Shown piece by piece: positions 9,675-19,182 of a DNA stretch of 64,000 nt; position 1 is the stretch's first letter, and each line of letters starts with the position of its first letter. Origin of the DNA: Polyangium sp. 6x1. Lineage in GTDB: Bacteria > Myxococcota_A > Polyangia > Polyangiales > Polyangiaceae. The position numbers and the translations under genes were made by a program. Location of the stretch: positions 1 to 64,000 of the forward strand of contig NZ_JARZHH010000042.1 in assembly GCF_029946515.1 (NCBI RefSeq), written 5' to 3'. Below the pieces are notes generated by a model. The model searched no databases and was not told the origin of the DNA. It worked only from the letters and a program-made list of their open reading frames with translations.

Positions 9675-12600
9675 GGCTCGACCTCCCGGGCCTCACCCTT
9701 CGAGATGGCGAACGCCCGCACCGGCTTGCCGCCGCGCGCGAAGCGGATCGATTGCTTCACGATGGTCTCGCCGTCCTCCCCTTCGTCGAACACGATCGTC
9801 AGGATCGCCTCCGCGCCGAGGCGCGCGGCGTGCTCCACGTCCTCGCCTTCGAGCCGCACCTCCACGCGCGCGTCCGGGCGCATCGGGAGGAGCGCTTGCG
9901 CGATCCCCAGCGTCACGTCGCCCTCCGGTGCCGGCATCTGCGTCCCGAGCCCGTTCGTCCAGAGCGACGGGTGGAACTCGGGGTGCGACCACGTCAGCGA
10001 GACCCGCGCCCCGCGCGGCCCCTTGCCGGCCGCGCGCTCGGTCGAGATCACCCGCAACAGGCGCGCCCGCAGCGTCTGCTCCTCGTCCTTCTTGCCGTTC
10101 TTCTGCGCGAGCAGCCGGCCCCACGCGAGGTACGTCGCGGCAAACGCGCGCGCCGTCACGGCCGGGCTCTGCTCCGCGTCGGGCGCGCCCGCCGCGCCGC
10201 CCTTCTCCGTCCACTTGATCGCCTCTTCGAGCTTGCCCGTGCCCTCGGCGGCGGCCGCGAGCAGCAGCGAGACGCTCGTGTCGTCAGGCGCGAGCCGCGC
10301 CAGCGTCTCGTACTGCCGCGCCGCGTCCGCATACCAACCGTGGGCCCTCAAAAGATCGCCGAGCCTGCGCCGCGCGACCGGATCGTCGGGGGCAAACTCC
10401 ACGATCTCGCCGAACGATCTCCGCGCCTCGGCCTCGTACGCGGCCTTCTTGCCCGCGTCGCTCTCCTTCGCCGCGAGGCGCATGTAGAGCTCGCCGACCG
10501 CGGTCCGCACCCGCGCGTCCGCGTCGGGCCTCGACCTGAGCGTCCTGCCGAGCTCACGCGCGCCCGCGTCGTCCGACGCGTCCTCCAGCATGTCGAGCAG
10601 CCGCAGCGCGAGCGCGAAATCGTCCGGCCATTGCGCCACGAGCTCGCGCAGCTTCTTCACCCGCTCGTCAGGCGACTTCGTGTCCTTGATGAGCTTCTCG
10701 AGGAGCCCCGGATCCATCGACTTCAGGCCGAGCGCCGCGTGCAGCTCGCGCATCTCCTGCGCCGTTCGCACCCGCGCGAGAATGCCGCGGTAGAGCGAGT
10801 CGGCCACGCCGAGATCCGTGAACATCGCGCGCCAGAGCGACACCTTCGCGGCGATCGAAGGCATCGCGTCGAGCATGAGCGACACGAGCTTCGACCTCTC
10901 CCGCCACGTCGGCGCCTCGCACGCCGAGAGCGCGGTGCGATAGACCGACCGCACGCCCTGCGCGTTGCCCGCGACGCGCCCGAACCGCTCGCGCCACAGG
11001 CCCACGCGCTCCTCGAACGGGACGAGCGCAGCGCCGCTGCACGGCGAGGCTTGATGCGGGACATCGCCCACCTGGACCACGAACGAGATCCCGCTCGATC
11101 GCGCACCGCCACCCCCCGCGGCCTTCTTCGCGGCGTCTGGCTTGGCCGCCTCGTTTTTCAGGGCCTTCTCGAGGACCTGCCGAGTCTCCTCGAACTTGTA
11201 GTAGCCCTCCCCGGCGGACGGCTTGCCATCCAGGTCCCCGCCGGAGAGCGGGTCGCCCGGCGGGCTCGACTTCGTCACGCCGCCAAGCGGCCTCGGCGCG
11301 GCCTGCGGTGGAGGCGGAGGCGCCGCCGGCGAGGCCGTCGCCGCGGCACTCGGCATCGCGATCGGCGCCTCCATGATCTTCGGCGGCGCGCTCGCGTGAG
11401 CGCCGCCGAGTCGCCCGTGCCCCGAGCCGAACCCTTGTCCCGTGCCCGTGCCCGCGCCGTTCCCGATCGTCCCGATGGAACCGAGCCCAATGCCTTCGCC
11501 TCGTCCACCGCCGCCTTCGCCGATGCCCGAGATCCCGAGGCCGCCGGCGCCGTACGCGTCGCCGATCGTGTTGCCCCACTGGTTGCCCGTCGCGGAGGTC
11601 GGCCCATTGCCGAGCGAATCGTCACGCCCCCACGGCGCCGTCGGCGCGTTCGGATCGCCGCCCGCGCCCGTGTTGAGCATGCCGATCATCCCGAACTCGG
11701 CCGCGTCGCGCAGCGCGGCTTGCCGCGCGATGTGCGGATCGGCGTTGTCCGCGGGCCCTTGCACGCCGTAACGGTTGCCCGTGATGCGCGTGTTCGGGTT
11801 CCCCATGGATCCCTCTTCGCCCTTCGCGCGCGTGCCCGTGCCGCCTTCCTTGTTGTCGGCGTTGGGCGCGGCGGCGACCTCTGCAGGCCCGACGTCCTCC
11901 GACTCCTCTGCTTCTTGGTCGACGTCCGTCTTGATGATCGGCGTCCAGCCCATCCGCCGCTTCGTCTCGACGAGGCTCCGCGCCATGCCCTTCTTGCGCT
12001 CGAGCTCCGCGCGCTCCTCCGGCGTCATCTCGTTCTTCGTCGGCACGTAGAGCGACGTGACCGGCGTGATGATCGCGTGGCGCGATCCGAGATCCACCAT
12101 CGCCGCGCGCCCCGTCGCCTCGGCCATCATCTGCAAGAGGCGCCCCTCCGCCCAGCGACGCCGCAGATCCCCCTCGTCCTCCAGCCGCGTCACCTGCAGG
12201 TTCGTCTTGACCGTACCCGAGGGCCCCGTCAGCGAGACCGACGTCGGCAGCCCCGAGGACGTCACGCGGCCGATCACCGCGATGCTCTCGTCCGCCACGA
12301 GCGCGCCGAGATCCCGCGGGAAAATCCGCTCCACCGTGGGCCCGAGATCCACCTGCGCGCCAAGCCAAACCGGCCGCTCCGCGTGCTCGAGCAGCCGCAG
12401 CGCCACGCGCGCCGCGGCGTTCGCGTCGGCCACGCGCTCGGCGAAGCCGCCCCGCGCGAGGCCTTCGAGCAGCGCCATGTCCGCCTCGTCGCCCACGCCC
12501 ACGCCGAACATCCGCACCGGCCGCGGCAGCTTCGCCATCCGATCGCGCAGCTCCTGCAACCGGAGCTCGCCGACCGTCGGCGCGCCGTCGCCGACGTACA

Positions 12601-14359
12601 CCACCGCGCCGCGACGCGACGGATCGAGCAGCGCCGCGGCCTGGCTCAACATCGCCCCGAGATCCGTCGCGCCGCCTCGCTCGATCCGCGACATCCGCGC
12701 GAGCACCTCGCGCCGCCCCGCCTCGTCGATCGGCGCGAGCCCCTCCTTGCCCGGCACGACCGGCACGAGCGACGTGTCCCCTCCGAACACGCCCACCCGA
12801 TCGTCCTTGCCGAGGTGCGCGAGCAACGCCGCCGTCGTCGCGCGCGCGATCGCGAGCGAAGGCGAGTCCGTCGCGGCCGACGTGTCGATCACGATCGCCA
12901 GATCGAGCCCGCCCTTCGCGAGCGGCACGTCCGCCGACCGGATCGGCACGATGACGTAGTCGGCCTCCGTCTTCGCGCGTTGCATCGCGTCCGCGCGCTC
13001 CGAAGGCGGCACCGTCTCGGGATCCATCGTGTGCGGCGCCGTGTAGCCGCGCGGCGCGACGAGCCCGTCGTCGAAGAGCTCGATCGCGAGATCCGCCCTC
13101 GGCACGAAGTCCTGCGCGCGCACCGAGATCGTCCCGCCCTCGCGCGCGCCGCTCATCCCCGTGCGCACCTCACGTGCGCCGGCCCGCGCGAGATCGATCG
13201 TCGCCGTCAGCTCCTCGATGTGCGGCAAGGACCCCTCGGCGCCCTCGGCGGCCATCGGGTACACGTAGAGCCGCCGCTCGCCGCGCGCGCCCGTGCGCCC
13301 GAGCCACTCGGCGTAACGCACGACGACACGCCGCGATTGTCCGGGCAAAATCGGGTAGAGCCGCGCCTTGTACACGCCCGGCGCCTCCCACTCGAGCAGC
13401 GCCGGATCCTCCTTGCTGCCCTCGTAGACGTTCGCCTGGTACTGCGCCGCGGCGGCCTGCTTCTCCTTGACGTAGCCCCAGAACACGACGCCGTCGCGGT
13501 CCACGCCGAACTTGTGCAGCGTCGCGCCCGCGGGCGTGCGGAACCGATACACGCCTTCGACCGTCGCCGAGCTCGGGTTGAAGAAGACCTCGTCGACCTC
13601 GGTGATCGCAAAGTCCTCCTGGATCGACACGCGCACGTCGAGCCTCTGGATCGCGAGCGGGAAGCGCGGCGCGCCTTGCTCGCCCGGGCGACGCGCGCCC
13701 ACCGTGCCGACGCCGTACGGCGAAGGTTCGGCCGAGCGATCCGTCGTCGCGAGGCCGCCCGTCCAGTCCTCCCACGTCAAGACCGGCGACGTCTTCGCCG
13801 TCGGCTCGCCCTTGTGTGGTTCGAGCGTGAGCCGCTCGCCGGCCGTCGCGCGCGCCGAGCCGTCCGTGCGCACCTCGCCGGCGAGCACGTACACGTCCGT
13901 CGCGCCGTCCTTCTGGGCCACATCGATGCTCGCCCGCACCTGCGCCAGGTGCAGCGGACCGGTCGGCGTCGCGAGCTCGGTCGTGATCGTCGCGGGCGTG
14001 TCCACGAAGACGCGCCCGTGCTTGATGTCGATCACGTCGGCGTGGAGGACGAGCTCCGCGGGGCCTCGGACGAGCAGCGTCGCGCCGCCGTCCCGCCGCA
14101 GCCACGCGAGCCCGGCTTGCTGCACCCGCACGACCTCTCCGTCCACGAGACGCTCTCGCGGGTACGGAGGTCGTTCCGGCTCGCCGGGCGGCGCGACCGT
14201 GACGTCGCGGCGGACCGTCCGCAGCTCGGCCCAGGTCTGGGATCGTGGCAGGAGCGGCCGCTCCGGTTCACGACATGCGGTGAGCAGCCCCGGACAAACC
14301 AGGGCGAGGAGCGCCAGCACGACGAGGGCGAGGCGCGGACGAGCGCGGTTCGAGGACAT
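9671..14359 (-). CDS. FecR / VIT / VWA lipoprotein, paralogue of the downstream gene
   Basis: The product is 1,562 residues from ATG 14359, chosen because GGAGG lies 9 bases upstream and the protein then starts with a clean lipoprotein signal ending in the lipobox LTAC (Cys29). An in-frame ATG at 14377 has no ribosome site. The order of parts is FecR-like (about 60-170), VIT (about 215-390), VWA (from about 485), a long Gly-rich stretch with 'GTGTGQGFGSG' typical of AgmX/PglI-type myxobacterial proteins, then TPR-like helices. The MIDAS-equivalent motif is DTSAA, so the third Ser is lost, while GGATDLG and YVGDG are kept. It overlaps the next gene by 4 bases (ATGA) and shares its plan, so the pair arose by duplication and probably works together at the envelope. 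Confidence 0.85.
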   Translation of the reverse strand: MSSNRARPRLALVVLALLALVCPGLLTACREPERPLLPRSQTWAELRTVRRDVTVAPPGEPERPPYPRERLVDGEVVRVQQAGLAWLRRDGGATLLVRGPAELVLHADVIDIKHGRVFVDTPATITTELATPTGPLHLAQVRASIDVAQKDGATDVYVLAGEVRTDGSARATAGERLTLEPHKGEPTAKTSPVLTWEDWTGGLATTDRSAEPSPYGVGTVGARRPGEQGAPRFPLAIQRLDVRVSIQEDFAITEVDEVFFNPSSATVEGVYRFRTPAGATLHKFGVDRDGVVFWGYVKEKQAAAAQYQANVYEGSKEDPALLEWEAPGVYKARLYPILPGQSRRVVVRYAEWLGRTGARGERRLYVYPMAAEGAEGSLPHIEELTATIDLARAGAREVRTGMSGAREGGTISVRAQDFVPRADLAIELFDDGLVAPRGYTAPHTMDPETVPPSERADAMQRAKTEADYVIVPIRSADVPLAKGGLDLAIVIDTSAATDSPSLAIARATTAALLAHLGKDDRVGVFGGDTSLVPVVPGKEGLAPIDEAGRREVLARMSRIERGGATDLGAMLSQAAALLDPSRRGAVVYVGDGAPTVGELRLQELRDRMAKLPRPVRMFGVGVGDEADMALLEGLARGGFAERVADANAAARVALRLLEHAERPVWLGAQVDLGPTVERIFPRDLGALVADESIAVIGRVTSSGLPTSVSLTGPSGTVKTNLQVTRLEDEGDLRRRWAEGRLLQMMAEATGRAAMVDLGSRHAIITPVTSLYVPTKNEMTPEERAELERKKGMARSLVETKRRMGWTPIIKTDVDQEAEESEDVGPAEVAAAPNADNKEGGTGTRAKGEEGSMGNPNTRITGNRYGVQGPADNADPHIARQAALRDAAEFGMIGMLNTGAGGDPNAPTAPWGRDDSLGNGPTSATGNQWGNTIGDAYGAGGLGISGIGEGGGGRGEGIGLGSIGTIGNGAGTGTGQGFGSGHGRLGGAHASAPPKIMEAPIAMPSAAATASPAAPPPPPQAAPRPLGGVTKSSPPGDPLSGGDLDGKPSAGEGYYKFEETRQVLEKALKNEAAKPDAAKKAAGGGGARSSGISFVVQVGDVPHQASPCSGAALVPFEERVGLWRERFGRVAGNAQGVRSVYRTALSACEAPTWRERSKLVSLMLDAMPSIAAKVSLWRAMFTDLGVADSLYRGILARVRTAQEMRELHAALGLKSMDPGLLEKLIKDTKSPDERVKKLRELVAQWPDDFALALRLLDMLEDASDDAGARELGRTLRSRPDADARVRTAVGELYMRLAAKESDAGKKAAYEAEARRSFGEIVEFAPDDPVARRRLGDLLRAHGWYADAARQYETLARLAPDDTSVSLLLAAAAEGTGKLEEAIKWTEKGGAAGAPDAEQSPAVTARAFAATYLAWGRLLAQKNGKKDEEQTLRARLLRVISTERAAGKGPRGARVSLTWSHPEFHPSLWTNGLGTQMPAPEGDVTLGIAQALLPMRPDARVEVRLEGEDVEHAARLGAEAILTIVFDEGEDGETIVKQSIRFARGGKPVRAFAISKGEAREVEP

Positions 14360-14510
14360 CCTGGGGTGCCTCCACATCGAAAGGAATGCGAAGGCACAGG
14401 CGCGCCCCCGATCCTGTCGAGAAGACTCTACCAGGACACCCGACCCGGGATTTGGTTCCTTTTGGATCGAAACGGTAGCCGCTCCCAGGCAGAGAGCAGC
14501 GGGGGGTGTA

Positions 14511-14554
14511 GGGGGCAGAGGAAGGACTGCAAAGCAGTCCGACCGGAGCCCCCC
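14511..14554 (-). terminator. Hairpin downstream of the TSP3-OmpA gene
   Basis: Outer arms GGGGGC (14511-14516) and GCCCCC (14548-14553) surround a perfect 7-bp stem GGACTGC/GCAGTCC (14524-14530 and 14534-14540) with loop AAA. It lies about 15 bases past the stop of the minus-strand gene ending at 14569. Its architecture matches the hairpin at 5187-5220. No strong U-run follows. Confidence 0.5.
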
Positions 14555-14568
14555 ACGTTGGGGTCACG

Positions 14569-16554
14569 TCACGGCGGGGGGGCCGCCTGGGACTTCTTCG
14601 CCGACTTCAGGATGTTGAACTCGACGCGGCGGTTCTTCTGGCGACCCGCGGACTGCTTGTTGTCCGCGATGGGCTTATCCGGCCCGTAGCCCTTCGCCTG
14701 GAGCCGCGCCTTGTCGATGCCCTTGTCGATCAGGTACTTGACCACGGCCTCCGCGCGCTTCTGCGAGAGCGCCCGGTTCTCCTCCGTCTTGCCGACGTTG
14801 TCCGTGTGGCCTGCGATCTCCACGAGGAAGATCTCCTTGTGGATCTCGAGCACGCTCGACACCGCGTTGAGCACGGCGAAGCTCGTGGCGCCCTGGATCT
14901 TGTCGCTGTTCGTGGCGAACTCGACGCGCTGGAGGATCTTGATGTCGTCCTCCGTCACCTGGACGAGCGAGGGACCCTTGTCCGGGCAGCCGTCGGTGTC
15001 CTCGAAGCCGTTCAAGTTCTCCGGCTGCTTCGGGCACTTGTCCTTGTCGTCCGGGATGCCGTCCTTGTCCGAGTCCGGCGACTCGTCGGGGCAGCCGTCC
15101 TCGTCCTTGAAGCCGTTGTAGACCTCGGGCGTGTCGATGCACTCGTCGAGATCGTCGTTGATCTTGTCGCCGTCGTTGTCCGGATCCGGGCAGCCGTCCG
15201 TGTCCGCGAAGCCGTCGGTGTCTTCCGGCTGATCGGGGCAGCCGTCGGCCTTGTCGGCGACGCCGTCCTGGTCCTTGTCCGGGCAGCCGTAGAACTCCTT
15301 CACGCGCATCTTGCCGAAGTCGTCGGGGCACTTGTCGTCCGCGTCCCCGATGCCGTCCTTGTCGCGATCCGGCAGCTCGTCGGGGCAGCCGTCGTCGTCC
15401 TGCAGGCCGTTGATCGTCTCCGGCTTGAGCGGGCACTTGTCCTGGAGGTCCGGGACCTTGTCCTGGTCGTTGTCGTCTTCGGGGCAGCCGTCGTCGTCCT
15501 CGAACTCGTCCTTGTCCTCGGCGATCGACGGGCACTTGTCGTTCTTGTCGTTGATGCCGTCGCTGTCCTCGTCGCCGACCTCCGCGACGAACGCGATGCC
15601 GCCGAGCGCGCGGAAGAGCGGCACGCCCACGCCTTGCAGCACGCCGCCGCCGCCACCGACCGTGAACGCGAGCGGCAAGCTGAGCGGCGTGATCTGGAGG
15701 GCGCCGTCGACCTCGAGCGAATTCGTCCCGTTGTCCGAGCTGAACTTCGTGCCGCCGAAGCCCTCGGCGATCACGCGGACCGTCGGGCTCACGCGGTAGC
15801 CGAGCGCGGCGCCGTAGCGGAACTCGAAGGGACCGACCGTCGTCGTGCCGAGCCGCGCCTCGGGGCGGTAGACGCCGCGCAGGTTCATGCCGAACGAGAG
15901 CGCGCCGAACGACCCGTCGAAGATCAGCCGGCCGCCCGCCGTGATCGGCGTGCTGTTCCCGATGTACTTGTCCTTCGCCGTGATCGTCCCGAGCGGCGCC
16001 GACACGTCGACGGCGCCGCCGAGCACCACAGCGCTCGTCTTCGGATCGCCGAAGAAGCGGAACTTGCCTTCGAGCGTCGCGTCGCCCACGCCGAACGCCT
16101 TCAAGCCGTTCGGATCGGGCCCGCCCGTGTCGAGGTTGATGCCCGAGCCGCTCACGTACATCACGGGCAGACGCAGGCCGATCTGCACGGCCGGCACTGG
16201 CGTCAGCGACGCGAGCACGTCGGCGGTGAACATGTCGCTGATGACCGCGACGTCCTGGATCGTCGCGTTCGGCGAGCTGCAGTCCGCCTGCGCCCTACAG
16301 CTCTTCACCACGAACGGTTTGTTCGCGTAGTTCACCAGCAGGCCCGCGGTGAAGCCCATCGCGGCGTCCATGCGAGCGCCCGCGACCGTGAGGTAGTTCT
16401 TCGAGCCCGGCGCGGGTTCGAACCGCTGAACGGAGAACTCTCCCTCTTTCGCGCCCCCCGCGCTGCTCTCCTGGGCCAGCGCGGCCGTCGGAGCGAGCGA
16501 GATGGAGAGAAGTCCCAGAAGAGTCAGCAGCCTTGGCGATAGTCGCGTTCTCAT
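14569..16554 (-). CDS. OmpA-family outer-membrane protein with thrombospondin type-3 repeats
   Basis: The product is 661 residues. The start is ATG 16554: AGAGGG lies 4 bases upstream and a standard signal peptide follows (MRTRLSPRLL... ending ALAQ, about residue 28). A longer open frame upstream to 16947 lacks these. Residues about 40-330 have alternating hydrophobic strands of an outer-membrane barrel. Residues about 335-535 are a chain of Asp-rich calcium-binding TSP3 units of the DxDxDGIxDxxDxCP type. Residues about 545-650 are an OmpA peptidoglycan-binding domain with 'VEIAGHTDNVG' and 'RVEFNIL'. Such proteins tie the outer membrane to the cell wall. A hairpin follows the gene. Confidence 0.93.
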   Translation of the reverse strand: MRTRLSPRLLTLLGLLSISLAPTAALAQESSAGGAKEGEFSVQRFEPAPGSKNYLTVAGARMDAAMGFTAGLLVNYANKPFVVKSCRAQADCSSPNATIQDVAVISDMFTADVLASLTPVPAVQIGLRLPVMYVSGSGINLDTGGPDPNGLKAFGVGDATLEGKFRFFGDPKTSAVVLGGAVDVSAPLGTITAKDKYIGNSTPITAGGRLIFDGSFGALSFGMNLRGVYRPEARLGTTTVGPFEFRYGAALGYRVSPTVRVIAEGFGGTKFSSDNGTNSLEVDGALQITPLSLPLAFTVGGGGGVLQGVGVPLFRALGGIAFVAEVGDEDSDGINDKNDKCPSIAEDKDEFEDDDGCPEDDNDQDKVPDLQDKCPLKPETINGLQDDDGCPDELPDRDKDGIGDADDKCPDDFGKMRVKEFYGCPDKDQDGVADKADGCPDQPEDTDGFADTDGCPDPDNDGDKINDDLDECIDTPEVYNGFKDEDGCPDESPDSDKDGIPDDKDKCPKQPENLNGFEDTDGCPDKGPSLVQVTEDDIKILQRVEFATNSDKIQGATSFAVLNAVSSVLEIHKEIFLVEIAGHTDNVGKTEENRALSQKRAEAVVKYLIDKGIDKARLQAKGYGPDKPIADNKQSAGRQKNRRVEFNILKSAKKSQAAPPP

Positions 16555-17010
16555 CAACCCTCTTGGCGCGGACAGCAACCCTGCACGTTGGGAACGGCGG
16601 TACACGAGAATTGCAGGAATAGAAGACCGTCCCGAGCGCCGCAACGGGGATCCTGGATTCGGTTGAAATTTCGAGCCGTTCTGGCCGTACTGGACGCGAT
16701 ACGCCGGCCGGATGACGGAAAGCGCGCCCCCAGGCGGCGGGGGAGCGGCGCGGGTTGGGGCCGTCCGCGACGCCAGGGCCCGGGGGGCCAGGTTTTCCCC
16801 GAGGGACCTCGGAACCTGTCCCTTGGCCACGCGGCCAACATCGATCCACGTTGACCACACCCGCTCGGCGTGAGACATCGCCCCTGCCCGAGCGCCCGGA
16901 CGAGCCGTGCGCAGCGCGGCGAGACGAACCTCGTTACGACACCCCAAGCGCGCGGCACGCGGATTCCAAGGCGGGGCCCCGTCCGGCGCGACACACGCAG
17001 CAAACGCGCC
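16555..17010. other. 456-bp divergent intergenic region
   Basis: The region separates the minus-strand OmpA gene from the plus-strand outer-membrane gene at 17011 and must hold both promoters. Open frames run into it from both genes but have unlike composition and no ribosome sites. No RNA gene, clear promoter hexamers or convincing palindrome was identified by eye. Confidence 0.5.
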
Positions 17011-19152
17011 ATGCGAATTTCGTCGCGGTACCTAGGCTCCTCGTACGGATCGGGAACGAGAACGACAGCGTCCCTCGCGGCGCTCGCCTTCGGCCTCTGC
17101 GTCGCAGGGCCCGCCCTGGCCCAGCCCGCGGCCCCGCCTCCGCCGGAGCCCCAGCCCGCGGAGTCCACGACGACGCCGCCCGCAGACGAGCCGCTCGTGC
17201 CGCCGAACGGCGGCGCCACCGGCACGCCGCCGCAAGCCGCGCCGCAAACGACCACGCCTGCGCCGAAGGCCGCTGCGCCCGTCGCGGGCACGCCGGATCC
17301 GGATCGCGACGCGCGCGCGCTCACGCGCCAGGGCGCCGATCGTCCTCCGCCCACGGGCGATGTCGGCGTGCGGCCGAGCGACGTCTTCGCGGAGGACTGG
17401 TGGTCACAGGCGCGACCAAGCCTGGAGATCCACGGCCTGTTTCGCACGCGCGCCGAGCTCTTCCATCACTTCTCGCTCGGCCGTCGTGAGCTGCCCGATC
17501 GCGCGCTCTGGCCGCAGCCGCCCGACAACACGTACTACCCCACGTCGGGCCAGATCCAGACCGTCACGCTCTGCGGCGACGATCCCACGAACACCTCGGC
17601 TTGCGAGAACCACACGCAGGCCGGCGCGAACATGCGCTTCCGCCTCACGCCGGAGCTGCACATCAGCGACAACCTCCGGGTCCTCTCGCAGATCGACATC
17701 CTCGACAACTTCGTCCTCGGCTCGACGCCCGAGGGGTACTGGAACAACCCCGCGGTCGGCGTCAACGCCACCGCCGGCTACAAGGGCAGCGGCTACACCG
17801 TCGGCGCGCGCGGCGGGTACGCGCCGATCGGCGCGCTCGCGACGACGTCGTGGGCGCCCGTCGCGGGACAAACGAGCACCGTCGACAGCATCGTCGTCAA
17901 GCGCGCGTGGGGCGAGTACGTCACGCCCGTCGGCCTGCTCCGCTTCGGCCGCATGCCGAACCAGTGGGGCCTCGGCATCCTCAACAACGAGGGCAACGGC
18001 TACGACTCCGACTACCAGAGCACGGTCGATCGGATCATGTTCGTGACCGGCATCAAGAAGTACGACCTCTACTTCGCCGGCGCGTGGGACTTCATCAGCG
18101 AGGGGCCGACGAGCGCGTCGCTCCGCGAGCAGCAGGGCCAGCCCTACGATCTCGGCCAGCTCGACGACGTGAGCCAGTACGTGTTCATGGCCGCGCGCAA
18201 GCGTGATCCCGAGCTCGCGCGGCTCGATCTCGCCAAGGGCCTGCCCGTCATCAACGGCGGCGTCTACTTCGCCTACCGCAACCAGGTCCTCGCGAACGAC
18301 ACCACCGATCCCGCGACGAGCGCCACGTTCGGTCAGTCGGCGAGCGACATCCGCACCGGCTACGCGCGCCGCGGCGCGCAGTTCTTCACGCCCGATCTCT
18401 GGTTCCAGTTCCTCTACAAGAAGTTCCGCTTCGAGGCCGAGGCCTCGATGACCTACGGCACCATCGAGAACCTCCAGACCGCGGGCAACACGACGGTCGA
18501 GCGCAACCCGCTCGACGCCGAGGACACCGGCTGGACCGTGCGTAACTTCATCGTCGCGGCGCAGTCCGAGTTCCGCGCGCTCGACGACAAACTCCGCCTC
18601 GACCTCGGTTTCGGCTGGGCCTCGGGTGATCCCGACGTCGAGGGCCTCACGCCGCCTCGCGGCGGCGTCGAGCGACAGCTCACGGCCGACCGGACGTACT
18701 CGATGGGCCGCTTCCACCCGGACTACCGCGTCGACCTCATCCTCTGGCGCAACATCATGAGCCGCGTGCAAGGCGGGTATTACTTCCGCCCGTCCGTGCA
18801 GTACGACTTCGCGCGCGACCCGAACGGACAGCGCCTCGGCGGCAGCGCGGCGCTCATCTGGAGCCGCGCGAGCGAGTTCATTCAGACGCCGGGCAACAAG
18901 CGCGACCTCGGCGTCGAGCTCGATTTCTCGCTGTATTTCCAGGCGAAGGACGGCACGCTGAACGACAAGCCCGATCAGATGGGCGGCTTCTACACGATGC
19001 TCCAGTACGGCGTGCTCTTCCCGCTCGGCGGCTTCGACTACTTGCCCGGCGAGGCCAGCCGCTACGAGGCCGCCCCGGAGAACACCCCCGCGCCCGTGCT
19101 CGACACCGAGACGGCGCAGACGCTCCGCTGGTACCTCGGGATCATGTTCTGA
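17011..19152 (+). CDS. Outer-membrane protein of TIGR04551 type
   Basis: The product is 713 residues from ATG 17011. This start places a signal peptide (to about residue 38, ending GPALAQ) at the N terminus; an earlier in-frame start at 16870 would add an Arg-rich leader. A Pro/Ala-rich spacer follows to about residue 110, then 'DWWSQARPSLEIHG' and many alternating strands with aromatic girdle residues (YYF, LYFAGAWDF, FQFLYKKF), ending in an aromatic C terminus (LGIMF) as expected for an outer-membrane beta-barrel. The sequence resembles a family of uncharacterised deltaproteobacterial proteins that I recall as TIGR04551; the match is from memory. It ends 30 bases before alaS. Function is unknown; a porin-like role is likely. 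Confidence 0.8.
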   Translation: MRISSRYLGSSYGSGTRTTASLAALAFGLCVAGPALAQPAAPPPPEPQPAESTTTPPADEPLVPPNGGATGTPPQAAPQTTTPAPKAAAPVAGTPDPDRDARALTRQGADRPPPTGDVGVRPSDVFAEDWWSQARPSLEIHGLFRTRAELFHHFSLGRRELPDRALWPQPPDNTYYPTSGQIQTVTLCGDDPTNTSACENHTQAGANMRFRLTPELHISDNLRVLSQIDILDNFVLGSTPEGYWNNPAVGVNATAGYKGSGYTVGARGGYAPIGALATTSWAPVAGQTSTVDSIVVKRAWGEYVTPVGLLRFGRMPNQWGLGILNNEGNGYDSDYQSTVDRIMFVTGIKKYDLYFAGAWDFISEGPTSASLREQQGQPYDLGQLDDVSQYVFMAARKRDPELARLDLAKGLPVINGGVYFAYRNQVLANDTTDPATSATFGQSASDIRTGYARRGAQFFTPDLWFQFLYKKFRFEAEASMTYGTIENLQTAGNTTVERNPLDAEDTGWTVRNFIVAAQSEFRALDDKLRLDLGFGWASGDPDVEGLTPPRGGVERQLTADRTYSMGRFHPDYRVDLILWRNIMSRVQGGYYFRPSVQYDFARDPNGQRLGGSAALIWSRASEFIQTPGNKRDLGVELDFSLYFQAKDGTLNDKPDQMGGFYTMLQYGVLFPLGGFDYLPGEASRYEAAPENTPAPVLDTETAQTLRWYLGIMF

Positions 19153-19182
19153 GGCGCGAAACATGGTAGATGGGCGGGCGCC

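Noticed and set aside
9632-14689. Open frame of nearly 1,700 codons on the plus strand
   Set aside because: Arg/His/Pro-rich product without any domain, fully antisense to the VIT-VWA lipoprotein gene, which has clear domains, a lipobox and a ribosome site.
16870-17010. Longer N terminus for the outer-membrane protein at 17011
   Set aside because: The added part is Arg-rich, lacks a ribosome site and would bury the signal peptide.
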